A stretch of DNA of 11,729 bases, from the NCBI GenBank assembly GCA_052143315.1, contig JBKQTE010000032.1, positions 1 through 11,729 on the forward strand, in the 5' to 3' direction. Of the stretch, positions 1 through 5,958 are shown piece by piece (positions within the stretch are counted from its first letter, which is position 1; the number at the start of each line of letters is the position of its first letter). A program made the position numbers and the translations under genes. The notes below the pieces were generated by a model. That model was given only the letters and a program-made list of their open reading frames with translations, did no database searches and was not told the DNA's origin. The DNA is from DASZIT01 sp052143315. GTDB taxonomy: Bacteria; Actinomycetota; Acidimicrobiia; Acidimicrobiales; RAAP-2.

Positions 1-1
1 G

Positions 2-847
2 CAGGATGGTGGTGCGGTCAGCGCGCTGCTGATCGGGCTCCTCGCGGCTGGCGAGATCGACGGCGCCCTCGTGTCGAAGCCGAGCCCCGACCCCGACGAG
101 CAGTGGAAGGGCATCGCCACCGTCGCGACGACGGCCGACGAGATCCGGGCCGCCTCGGGCAGCTTCTACAACCAGACGATGGCACTGGCCGAGCTCGACC
201 TCTCGCGCTACTCGCTGCCACCCAAGCCGCGCATCGCCGTGGTGGGCACCCCCTGCGAGGTGCAGGGACTCCGGGCCATGCAGGCCCGCCGCTGGCCCAC
301 CGGCGCGCACCGCGTCGAGGCTGTCGTCTTGACCATCGCCTTGATGTGCACGAAGAACTTCGACTACGAGGCGCTGACACTGAGGGAGCTCCGGGACAAG
401 CGCGGCGTCGACCTGGACCGGGTCTCGAAGATGGACGTGATCCGGGGGCGCATGATCGTCGAGTACCGCGACGGAGAGCTGGCCGTCGACGAGCCGGTCA
501 AGGATTTTCACGGTGCCGCGCTCAAGGGTTGTGACGAGTGCGCAGACTTCCTCGGCCGGTCGGCTGACATCTCGGTCGGCAGCGTCGGCTCCATGACCGG
601 CTGGACGAGCGTGATCATCCGGACCGAGCGGGGCCGACTGGCGTTCCAGGCCGCCCGGGCGAAGCTCGACGTGCGCGGGCTGGACGACCCGGCCGCCCTC
701 CTCCGGCTCGACGCTCTCGACAAGAAGATCGCCGACCGCTCACTGCGGCGCAAGCTCGACCCGGACGCGCCGCTGTTCATCGACTTCGAGGAGCACGTGC
801 GCGCCTACGACGGCACGGACCGCCAGCCCGTGTTCATCCGCCATTGA
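2..847 (+). CDS. FrhB-family coenzyme F420 hydrogenase/dehydrogenase beta-subunit-like protein, 5' partial
   Basis: The reading frame is open from the first bases of the window, so the start lies upstream; the GTG at 71 is internal. The visible 281 residues begin with QDGGAVSALLIGLLAAGEID, the conserved QDGG-V-SALL segment of FrhB-type proteins, which continues into the motifs GTPCEVQGLRAMQ, a lone Cys in MCTKNFDYEAL, and GCDECADFLGRSADISVG. In this family these segments bind FAD and contribute cysteines to [4Fe-4S] clusters, and the protein moves electrons between reduced F420 and another partner. Pro-Cys, the Cys of CTKNF and the Cys-x-x-Cys pair are all present, so it looks functional. The missing N-terminus would normally hold further cluster cysteines. 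The stop overlaps the next start by four bases (TTGA, 844-847), which suggests translational coupling. The family call is solid, but the partner and substrate cannot be read: FrhB homologues also serve as F420-dependent reductases unrelated to hydrogenase. Confidence 0.87.
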   Translation, partial: QDGGAVSALLIGLLAAGEIDGALVSKPSPDPDEQWKGIATVATTADEIRAASGSFYNQTMALAELDLSRYSLPPKPRIAVVGTPCEVQGLRAMQARRWPTGAHRVEAVVLTIALMCTKNFDYEALTLRELRDKRGVDLDRVSKMDVIRGRMIVEYRDGELAVDEPVKDFHGAALKGCDECADFLGRSADISVGSVGSMTGWTSVIIRTERGRLAFQAARAKLDVRGLDDPAALLRLDALDKKIADRSLRRKLDPDAPLFIDFEEHVRAYDGTDRQPVFIRH

Positions 848-1167
848 CCGTGACCGCGGCGCCCGTGCTGCATGTGCCTGACGAGCCCACGGCGCGGGCG
901 GAGCACTGGCTGGCCGCCGTCCTCGAGGGCGGCGAGCTCGAGGACGTCCTGACGGGCGCCGACGGCATCGTGGCCTGGCTGTGGACGCGCTGGAGGACTC
1001 TGGCGTCCGTCGGTGTCAGCGAGGAAGACCTCGGACGGATCGTGCTCGCCTACCGGCGCGAGGTCTGGCTCTGGCTGGCCGGTGAACGAACGTGGTCGCA
1101 GTGCTGCTCGGGTCTCATCGGGCGCATCACCCGACGCATCTCAGACCCCGACCGCGCTGGAGTGTGA
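844..1167 (+). CDS. Uncharacterised 107-aa protein in the frhB-ABC operon
   Basis: I do not recognise this protein. It starts at a TTG (844) that overlaps the upstream TGA by four bases; a GTG two codons later (850) is an equally reasonable start. It is a small soluble protein of about 107 residues. The first 20 residues are probably disordered, and the rest is likely alpha-helical and rich in Trp and Leu (IVAWLWTRWRTL, REVWLWLAGERTW), ending in an Arg-rich helix (LIGRITRRISDPDR). No transmembrane segment or signal peptide is evident. Two adjacent cysteines lie near residues 88-89 (SQCCSG). Its stop overlaps the GTG start of the ABC ATPase (GTGA, 1164-1167). Strict coupling on both sides argues that it is a real gene made together with the FrhB-like flavoprotein and the ATPase, perhaps as an accessory factor. 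That role is inferred from position only. Confidence 0.7.
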   Translation: MTVTAAPVLHVPDEPTARAEHWLAAVLEGGELEDVLTGADGIVAWLWTRWRTLASVGVSEEDLGRIVLAYRREVWLWLAGERTWSQCCSGLIGRITRRISDPDRAGV

Positions 1168-1964
1168 CCGGGAGCGGGCGTCCCGCTCCGGCGATAGAGC
1201 TGAGCGGCGTCATGGTGCGCCGGGAGGGCGTGCCAGTGCTGGCGGGGGTCGACTGGCGAGTCGACATGAGCGACCGCTGGGTCATTCTCGGCCCGAACGG
1301 CTCCGGCAAGACGACGCTGCTCCAGGTGGCCGCGGCCCGGCTCTGGCCCACGGCGGGCACGGCGGAGGTCCTGGGGGCCCGCCTCGGCCGCGTGGACGTC
1401 CGGACGCTCCGCCCCCGAGTTGCGCTGGTCAGCGGGGCGGTCACGAGGCAGCTGCGGGCGGACCTCCCCGCCCGCGACGTCGTGGTGAGCGGCCGCCACG
1501 CCGCGCTGGAGACGTGGTGGAACCGGTACGGGGACGAGGATTGGGACAAGGCGGACCGGCTCCTGGCCAGCGGCGGGGTGGGGAACATCGGGGACCGCCC
1601 CTTCGGGGTCATCTCCGAGGGGGAGCGCCAACAGGTCCTCCTGGCTCGGGCGCTCATGGGCGACCCCGAGCTCGTGCTCCTCGATGAGCCCTTCGCCGGC
1701 CTGGATCTGGGCGCCCGCGAGCGGTTGCTCCTGCGGCTCGGCGACCTGGCGACGGACCCGACGAGCCCGCCGGTGGTCCTGGTGACCCACCACTGCGAGG
1801 AGATCCCCCCGGGCTTCACCCACGGGGGCCTGGTGTCCGGTGGCAGGCTGCTGTCGGCGGGACCGCTGGGCGACGTCATCACGTCGGCACAGGTGTCCGC
1901 GTGCTTCGGTCTGTCGGTAGCCGTCGGGTGCAGCGGCGGTCGGTGGTGGAGCCGCGCCGCCTGA
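1164..1964 (+). CDS. ABC transporter ATP-binding protein (lone ATPase)
   Basis: A 266-residue single ABC nucleotide-binding domain. The start is taken as GTG 1164 because it overlaps the upstream stop by four bases; the longer frame from 1092 adds residues without family character. Walker A is GPNGSGKT (43-50), the signature is ISEGERQQV (about 150-158, replacing LSGGQ), Walker B is LVLLDEP (170-176) with catalytic Glu175, the D-loop is GLD (179-181) and the switch His is in VTHH (209-210). The Q-loop position, usually a Gln after the second core strand, reads VALVSGAVTRQL (86-97), so the canonical glutamine is not obvious. This recalls the molybdate/iron-complex-like and PhrA/ModF-like group of ABC ATPases. 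No permease or binding protein is next to it in the visible window, so an exporter, an importer served by genes elsewhere, or a non-transport role all remain possible. The ABC fold is certain; the substrate is unknown. Confidence 0.87.
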   Translation: MTGSGRPAPAIELSGVMVRREGVPVLAGVDWRVDMSDRWVILGPNGSGKTTLLQVAAARLWPTAGTAEVLGARLGRVDVRTLRPRVALVSGAVTRQLRADLPARDVVVSGRHAALETWWNRYGDEDWDKADRLLASGGVGNIGDRPFGVISEGERQQVLLARALMGDPELVLLDEPFAGLDLGARERLLLRLGDLATDPTSPPVVLVTHHCEEIPPGFTHGGLVSGGRLLSAGPLGDVITSAQVSACFGLSVAVGCSGGRWWSRAA

Positions 1965-2051
1965 CGGACGCGCACCGTGTCGATGAGCAGGGCGGGAAGT
2001 GGGGCCTTGATTCGGAGCGCTGTCGCGGGTACAAACGAAGCGAAGCGGAGA

Positions 2052-2072
2052 AGTGCCGACGAGGTCGGCGCT
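2052..2072 (+). terminator. Strong hairpin downstream of the ABC ATPase gene (possible terminator)
   Basis: A 9-bp stem with one G-T wobble closes on a 3-base GAG loop (core GCCGAC-GAG-GTCGGC at 2055-2069). It sits about 90 bases after the ATPase stop and 80 bases before the next gene. No T-run follows directly, so it is not a textbook intrinsic terminator. A transcript-end stabiliser or leader structure would look the same. The rest of the 1965-2151 spacer turns unusually AT-rich between about 2074 and 2124. That stretch includes an imperfect AAAAGGCC/GGCTTTT inverted repeat (2101-2108, 2117-2123) that may belong to the promoter region of the next gene. Confidence 0.3.
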
Positions 2073-2151
2073 GTGCATTTCCCCACCATCCACCATTTGT
2101 AAAAGGCCGTTCAATAGGCTTTTCAGCGGAGCGAAGGTAGGTCGTCGGGGA

Positions 2152-2865
2152 GTGACGATTTTGATCCTGCTGGTCCTCGTAGCTTTCCTATGGGTGGCGG
2201 TACTGGCCCCGAGCGCCTGGCGGCGATTCGGGGAGCGCCAGGGCGTGGGCTCCATCGACCACTTCCATCACCAGCTGCAACTCCTTGAGCATGCCGGTCC
2301 CAAGACGGTGGCTCCGGCGTACCGTTTGCACACGGCGATGCCCGGTGGCGGCCCCGCCGAAGCATCCGCACCAGCCGTCGACTCGTCCCGCCCGAAGCTG
2401 CTGCTGCTCCGGCCGACGGATGACGCGGCCGCGGCCGACGTCGACGACGGCGACGGCGCCCACTACGAGCGGATCGGCGTCCTCGATCGGCCGGAGCCCG
2501 CCTGCGTGCCGGAGATGAGTGCCGACCTGTCCGCCTTCCGGCGCGAGCAGGCCAGACGGCGCTGCACCATGCTGTTGCGCTGCCTCTGCGGCGTGGTGAT
2601 CTCGACCGGGCTCATCGGCATGTGGCCGGGGATGCATCTCGCCTGGATCTTCACCGTCCTCTCGGGGTTGGCCGCCCTCGGGCTCGTCGGGCTCATGGCC
2701 TATGCCAAGGAGCTCGAGGCCGAGCCGCGCCGCCACCGGTCCCGTCCCGAGACCGCGCGGGGCCCATTCGAGGGCGGGGGCCACGTCGACCCGGCGACGT
2801 CCGGTTACCCCGGCGCCTGGGACGACGACGACTACTACGAGGAGCCCAGGGTCGTAGCCCGTTGA
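2152..2865 (+). CDS. SepX/GlpR-like divisome membrane protein (probable)
   Basis: 237 residues from GTG 2152, chosen because the hydrophobic first helix begins immediately after it (residues 3-20, ILILLVLVAFLWVAVLAP). An upstream GTG at 2053 would add 33 non-conserved residues. The membrane helix is followed by a basic WRRFGERQ stretch and a conserved-looking SIDHFHHQLQLLEHAGP block (34-50). Next come a variable acidic cytoplasmic linker (about 60-125), a basic RREQARRR patch (130-137), two more membrane helices (about 140-160 and 163-185) and a hydrophilic acidic tail ending in DDDDYYEEP. This order (one N-terminal helix, SID-type amphipathic block, linker, helical pair) is that of actinobacterial SepX/GlpR, a membrane protein that helps place or stabilise the septum and, in Corynebacterium, binds the gephyrin-like protein Glp. 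The assignment rests on architecture and short motifs, not strong sequence identity. It may be only a distant relative. Confidence 0.55.
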   Translation: MTILILLVLVAFLWVAVLAPSAWRRFGERQGVGSIDHFHHQLQLLEHAGPKTVAPAYRLHTAMPGGGPAEASAPAVDSSRPKLLLLRPTDDAAAADVDDGDGAHYERIGVLDRPEPACVPEMSADLSAFRREQARRRCTMLLRCLCGVVISTGLIGMWPGMHLAWIFTVLSGLAALGLVGLMAYAKELEAEPRRHRSRPETARGPFEGGGHVDPATSGYPGAWDDDDYYEEPRVVAR

Positions 2866-2938
2866 CGACGTTGCCGCAGCCGCGATCGGAGGGCACCCGT
2901 GCTGCTCTCACCGCTCCGGGAAGGCCGTCGAGCCTGAC

Positions 2939-2944
2939 TATCCT
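2939..2944 (+). promoter_or_regulatory. Candidate -10 element of the tRNA-Ala gene
   Basis: TATCCT fits the TANNNT pattern and ends 13 bases before the mature tRNA 5' end, a plausible distance for a short leader. No good -35 hexamer is visible about 17 bases upstream, which is common in high-GC actinobacteria. Confidence 0.35.
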
Positions 2945-2957
2945 GGGCGGTGCCCCC

Positions 2958-3030
2958 GGGGGTGTAGCTCAGCTGGTAGAGCGCTACGTTCGCAATGTAG
3001 AGGCCGAGGGTTCGAGTCCCTTCACCTCCA
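2958..3030 (+). tRNA. tRNA-Ala(CGC)
   Basis: A complete 73-nt cloverleaf. The acceptor strands are GGGGGTG (2958-2964) and CACCTCC (3023-3029), with the G3-U70 wobble pair that identifies alanine tRNAs. The D-arm is GCTC/GAGC (2967-2970, 2979-2982). The anticodon stem CTACG/TGTAG (2984-2988, 2996-3000) holds loop TTCGCAA (2989-2995), so the anticodon is CGC, which reads GCG. The variable loop is 5 nt. The T-arm GAGGG/CCCTT (3006-3010, 3018-3022) holds loop TTCGAGT, and the discriminator is A at 3030. The 3' CCA is not encoded (CCC follows). The gene lies just downstream of the SepX-like gene on the same strand. Confidence 0.97.
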
Positions 3031-3038
3031 CCCGGAAT

Positions 3039-3052
3039 GCCTGGTCACAGGC
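3039..3052 (+). terminator. Small hairpin after the tRNA gene (weak terminator candidate)
   Basis: GCCTG-GTCA-CAGGC is a perfect 5-bp stem with a 4-nt loop that starts 9 bases after the mature tRNA end. It is followed by CCAAAAGG rather than a T-run, so termination or processing here is only a possibility. Confidence 0.25.
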
Positions 3053-3079
3053 CCAAAAGGCGTCGAGTTTCGTTTGCTT

Positions 3080-3101
3080 GAGCGCTACGTTGGCAGCGTA
3101 G
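3080..3101 (+). repeat. Echo of a tRNA-Ala anticodon arm
   Basis: These 22 bases match the anticodon-arm segment of the tRNA-Ala gene (2979-3000) at 19 of 22 positions, 101 bases downstream. The copy keeps a perfect CTACG/CGTAG stem and a 7-base loop TTGGCAG, so it would display anticodon GGC, also alanine. I see no matching acceptor stem or T-stem around it, so it is not a whole tRNA gene. It could be the remnant of a second tRNA-Ala gene or a leftover attachment-site half from an integrating element. Confidence 0.55.
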
Positions 3102-3194
3102 CTGGAATCGTTGGATTGACCTTCGAGCAACTGGATCATCCCAGGTCGGCAAGGTTCGTGGTCGCGGGTCGCGGGTCTCGGCTTGGGATGGGGG

Positions 3195-3226
3195 ACGGGA
3201 CTAAACGGGACTAATTCGGCGCCGAA
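3195..3226. repeat. Tandem 10-mer followed by a 12-bp palindrome
   Basis: ACGGGACTAA occurs twice head to tail (3195-3204, 3205-3214) and is followed at once by the perfect palindrome TTCGGCGCCGAA (3215-3226). It lies in the 239-base spacer between the tRNA gene and the 3' end of the converging DUF2079 gene. Function unknown; it may be a protein-binding site or part of a transcription-end structure for the minus-strand gene. Confidence 0.4.
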
Positions 3227-3269
3227 CGAGCCGCCGCTCCCGCCCATCCGATGCTCCTATGGCAGGTGC

Positions 3270-5003
3270 TCACGGTGTCGCCAGAGTCACCGAGTGCACG
3301 CCCGGCGCCGGCACCCACCGGAACCCGTAGACACCGTGGCCGGTGGCGATTGGCCGGGCGTGCAACGTGCCCCGGATGTAGGACAGAACTTGCTGCGCCT
3401 GGGCGGGAGGTAGTGACTCGATTCCGGCACTGGGGACCACTACGAACACCACGACTCGACTTCGGATGGCGTAGGTCTGGCCGGCACCCCAGGGGATCGG
3501 CTCCACCCACTGGCGTCCGCTGAACCTGCCCATCACCCCATCGGAGGAGATCACCTGTGCGCTCTGGGGCGTTGCCGCCAACACCGCGCCAAGGACGGCC
3601 GCCTGGGGTTCGGAGATCCGGACCCAGTTTGTGTCGTTACGAGGAAACATCACCACCGCCAGCCCGATCACCTGGACCAGGACCACGGCGCCAATAACAC
3701 CGGCAACCACCCGTCGGGCCCGCCGGCGGTGCATGGGGTCGCCGTGGTTCAACATCGCGACGAGTGTCAACACCGATCCGACTACGCCAATGGCGAAGGC
3801 GGGCATGCACTGGAAGCCCGACTGGAGGAAGATCCGGGGGCCGATGAGAGTGGCGCTCAACAGCACGACCGTCGTGACCCCGAACGTCCACGGGTTGATC
3901 AGACCCAGGAACCCGGTGGGGATGAGGTTCTGATAGAGGAGGCCGCGCTTTTGCCCCACGATGGACATCCAGCGGGTCGGGTGGGCCACGATGGCCCGCC
4001 CCAGGTTGAAAATCGTCACCGTGCCCGGGGTGGGTGAGGAGCCGTAGACGATGGCGGCGTACCCGGAGAGCCCGTCGCCGTTGGACAGATTGAAGCGGTG
4101 GACCATCCACAACCATGCCGCCCCCATGCCGAGGGTGATGACGCCCCATCGGCGGTAGCCGACGGCGGCCACGATGACCGAGACGGCCAGGCCGACGACA
4201 AACAGGCCCCCGAAGTCGCCGGACAGCAAGGTAAGCCCGCCCCACACCAGAGCTCCGGCCGGCCGGTGCCGCCAGAAGTCGCGTGACGCCAGGGTGATGA
4301 AGAGTGCGGCGAAGGCTTCCATGTGGAAGTCGAACGAATCGGCCTGCCACACCCATGGGTCGAGCACCACCGCCAGCAATGCCCCCCCTGCAATGGGGAC
4401 GGCCACTTTGCGTCCCAGCACCCCTTGGCTGGTGTCCAACCGGTACTCGAGGATCTCCAGTACCCACCGGACGGCCACCAACCCGGCTCCCAGGCTGGCT
4501 AGGTCCTGGAGCACCAACAGGGTCAGTGGGCGGGGGAAGACGGCATAGACGGCGGCGATCGGCCACATCAGCAGAGTGAAGTGATCACGGGCGAACAGGT
4601 AGCCATCGATCGACGACCACGGATTGAGGTGACCATGGGCGATGAGCCAGGCGCCCTGGTTGTAGATGGAGAAATCAAGCCCCAGCGCGAACCGGTGCGC
4701 CTGGAAGGTGCTCCAGGCGATCAGAACGACAGCCTCGACAGCCACCAACGCCAGACAGATCGACCACAGACGGCGCAGCTTCTGAAGGCGCAGGTTCTGG
4801 CGGCGGTCGGAAAGTACGCCATCATCAGCCGTGTCCCGAGCTGAGCTTTCAACTGAACGAGCATTCCGGCCGCTTGATCCGTGAAGGTACCGACGGCGAT
4901 CCGGTGCGATTGTGCCCGGTCCTGAATGGCCAGCAGCGGCAGTTGCTCCGTTGCTGTCCATGCTCACCAGAGGAGACCGTAGTCCATCACCCGTGCCCCG
5001 CAT
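3270..5003 (-). CDS. DUF2079-family polytopic membrane protein
   Basis: 577 residues from ATG 5003. Neither this ATG nor the in-frame ATG at 4961 (Met15) has a clear ribosome-binding site, so the start is uncertain by 14 codons. Residues 1-75 are hydrophilic and probably disordered. The first membrane helix is at about 80-100. It is followed by GLDFSIYNQGAWLIAHGH (108-125), ARDHFTLLMWPIAAVYAVFP (138-157) and LLVLQDLA (162-169), the hallmark DUF2079 pattern of an Asp and Gln after helix 1 and His-Phe near the second helix. DFHMEAFAALF (225-235) is a second family block. About nine to ten membrane helices are likely, then a roughly 110-residue C-terminal soluble part from about 465. DUF2079 proteins resemble GT-C-type membrane glycosyltransferases, but no reaction has been assigned to this one. 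The gene runs opposite to its neighbours and converges on the tRNA gene. Confidence 0.82.
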   Translation of the reverse strand: MRGTGDGLRSPLVSMDSNGATAAAGHSGPGTIAPDRRRYLHGSSGRNARSVESSARDTADDGVLSDRRQNLRLQKLRRLWSICLALVAVEAVVLIAWSTFQAHRFALGLDFSIYNQGAWLIAHGHLNPWSSIDGYLFARDHFTLLMWPIAAVYAVFPRPLTLLVLQDLASLGAGLVAVRWVLEILEYRLDTSQGVLGRKVAVPIAGGALLAVVLDPWVWQADSFDFHMEAFAALFITLASRDFWRHRPAGALVWGGLTLLSGDFGGLFVVGLAVSVIVAAVGYRRWGVITLGMGAAWLWMVHRFNLSNGDGLSGYAAIVYGSSPTPGTVTIFNLGRAIVAHPTRWMSIVGQKRGLLYQNLIPTGFLGLINPWTFGVTTVVLLSATLIGPRIFLQSGFQCMPAFAIGVVGSVLTLVAMLNHGDPMHRRRARRVVAGVIGAVVLVQVIGLAVVMFPRNDTNWVRISEPQAAVLGAVLAATPQSAQVISSDGVMGRFSGRQWVEPIPWGAGQTYAIRSRVVVFVVVPSAGIESLPPAQAQQVLSYIRGTLHARPIATGHGVYGFRWVPAPGVHSVTLATP

Positions 5004-5177
5004 GAGTTGTTAGACGGGTTACCCACACGCCGGAAAGCGCCTGGTTCAGTGACGTTCAGATGTCTCGAGGATGAGCGAGTTCGGACGAGATCCCGGGGCT
5101 CGGCTTCGTTTTCGGGCGAGTGCCCGCAAGGCTCGAGGCCGCCGCCGTGGGAGTTCCTTCGCCGCCACCCCTTGAGT

Positions 5178-5459
5178 TCCAAGGTTGAAAGCGATTGCAA
5201 ACGCCTCGTTGACCACCAGGATCGCCCGGTGGTGGTCCGAAGCCTGCACGGCGTGCTGGACCCAGGCGATGGCGCGGGCCATCAGGACCCCGAGGGCCGG
5301 CGAGTGGTAGCCGGCCGACAGGTCGAGGACGACCAGGGGGGCGTCGATCATGCCCCGCAGGTCGCCGAAGACCAGCCGGCGCATCTCCTGGGCCACGTCC
5401 TGCCCGACCTCGGTGAGGGTGGTCCGGTCGGCCCGCAGGGTCCGGGCCGCCTCGAACGG
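5178..5459 (-). pseudogene. Decayed fragment of a VirB4/TraC-like conjugation ATPase
   Basis: Reading down the minus strand from about 5459, the frame shows FEAARTLRADRTTLTEVGQ, then QEMRRLVFGDLRGMID, APLVVLDLSAGYHSPALGVL, AIAWVQHAV and RAILVVNEAFAIAFNLG. These blocks match, in order, the second half of the VirB4-like ATPase of actinobacterial conjugative elements, where the last block is the Walker B strand (normally VVDEAWA). Here the Walker B Asp is Asn. The usual insert between the DLRGM block and the VVLDLSA strand is missing. The N-terminal half with Walker A is absent, as is the conserved region after NLG. The frame runs on to a stop at 5046 with unrelated sequence, and a stop at 5511-5513 closes it upstream. 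It is therefore truncated at both ends. An intact relative would be a hexameric cytoplasmic ATPase of a type IV secretion system. Confidence 0.7.
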
Positions 5460-5691
5460 GTGGACCCCGGGAACTACACCACTCGGGGGGACATCAACTG
5501 CCGGTAGCGCTCAAGGTGATCCGGACGTGGTACCCGGTCAGGTAGTGGGTATCTTCCTGACACCCTTCAGGGCGAGGGGCAGTTGGGGTGAAAAGCTCGT
5601 GATCGGATTCCATCCGTCTCGACTCTGCCGGACGCGCCTGTGTCGGCTCTGGGGCCGTGGGGTGATGATCTGGGATTGACAAGGAGGCGTG

Positions 5692-5844
5692 ATGGGTACT
5701 GGAACCGAGTCAGCCGTACTGCCGCAGCTGAAGAAGGCGCAAGGCGAGACGAACGACCGTCTCGACGTTCTTGTCGCCGAGCAGAAGCACACGAATCAGC
5801 TACCGGAGGCGCTTGTGTCTGTCATCGATAGCCACGAACGGTAA
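5692..5844 (+). CDS. Small 50-aa hypothetical protein, possible coiled coil
   Basis: This small frame starts at ATG 5692 behind AAGGAGG (5681-5687) at a 4-base spacing, the best Shine-Dalgarno match in the window. It ends at TAA 5842, followed in frame by TGA and TGA, a triple stop. The 50 residues are acidic, basic and Gln-rich, without a membrane helix: a short flexible start (MGTGTESAVLPQL), then KKAQGETNDRLDVLVAEQK and HTNQLPEALVSVIDSHER. The spacing of Leu, Val and Ile suits an amphipathic helix or short coiled coil, broken by a Pro at residue 38. I do not recognise a family. It is surrounded by non-coding DNA next to the broken conjugation gene, so it may be cargo or a leftover of a mobile element. 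The strong ribosome site and codon-like composition make expression plausible; the function is unknown. Confidence 0.55.
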   Translation: MGTGTESAVLPQLKKAQGETNDRLDVLVAEQKHTNQLPEALVSVIDSHER

Positions 5845-5911
5845 TGATGACTTGAGTCTTGAGGCATTCTCGTCGTGAGTACTTCGGGACACAGCGGTGA
5901 GTTCTCGCGGT

Positions 5912-5940
5912 GGTCATTTAATCGCGTGGATCCAATGACC
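5912..5940 (-). terminator. Inverted repeat after the reductase gene (possible terminator)
   Basis: GGTCATT (5912-5918) and AATGACC (5934-5940) form a perfect 7-bp stem around a 15-base loop, starting 18 bases past the stop of the minus-strand reductase gene. No T-run follows on the minus strand. The site lies in the tail-to-tail spacer with the small plus-strand gene and could serve either. It may also be a protein-binding site. Confidence 0.3.
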
Positions 5941-5958
5941 GCGCCGCGCAGATCGACC

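Noticed and set aside
1050..2255. 401-codon open frame on the minus strand across the ABC ATPase gene
   Set aside because: It is an Arg/Pro/His-rich shadow opposite a gene with a full set of ABC motifs, has no recognisable domain, and spans the intergenic spacer as well.
3137..3190. CATCCCA/TGGGATG inverted repeat in the tRNA downstream spacer
   Set aside because: Arms are only 7 bp and about 40 bases apart, which is expected by chance in GC-rich DNA.
5046..5177. Downstream continuation of the VirB4-like frame as part of an intact gene
   Set aside because: After NLG the residues become Arg/Pro-rich and lose all family motifs, and no other minus-strand frame resumes the homology, so it is treated as decayed sequence.
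5676..5681. TTGACA as a -35 box before the small gene
   Set aside because: It touches the Shine-Dalgarno sequence, so a promoter using it would start transcription inside the coding region.
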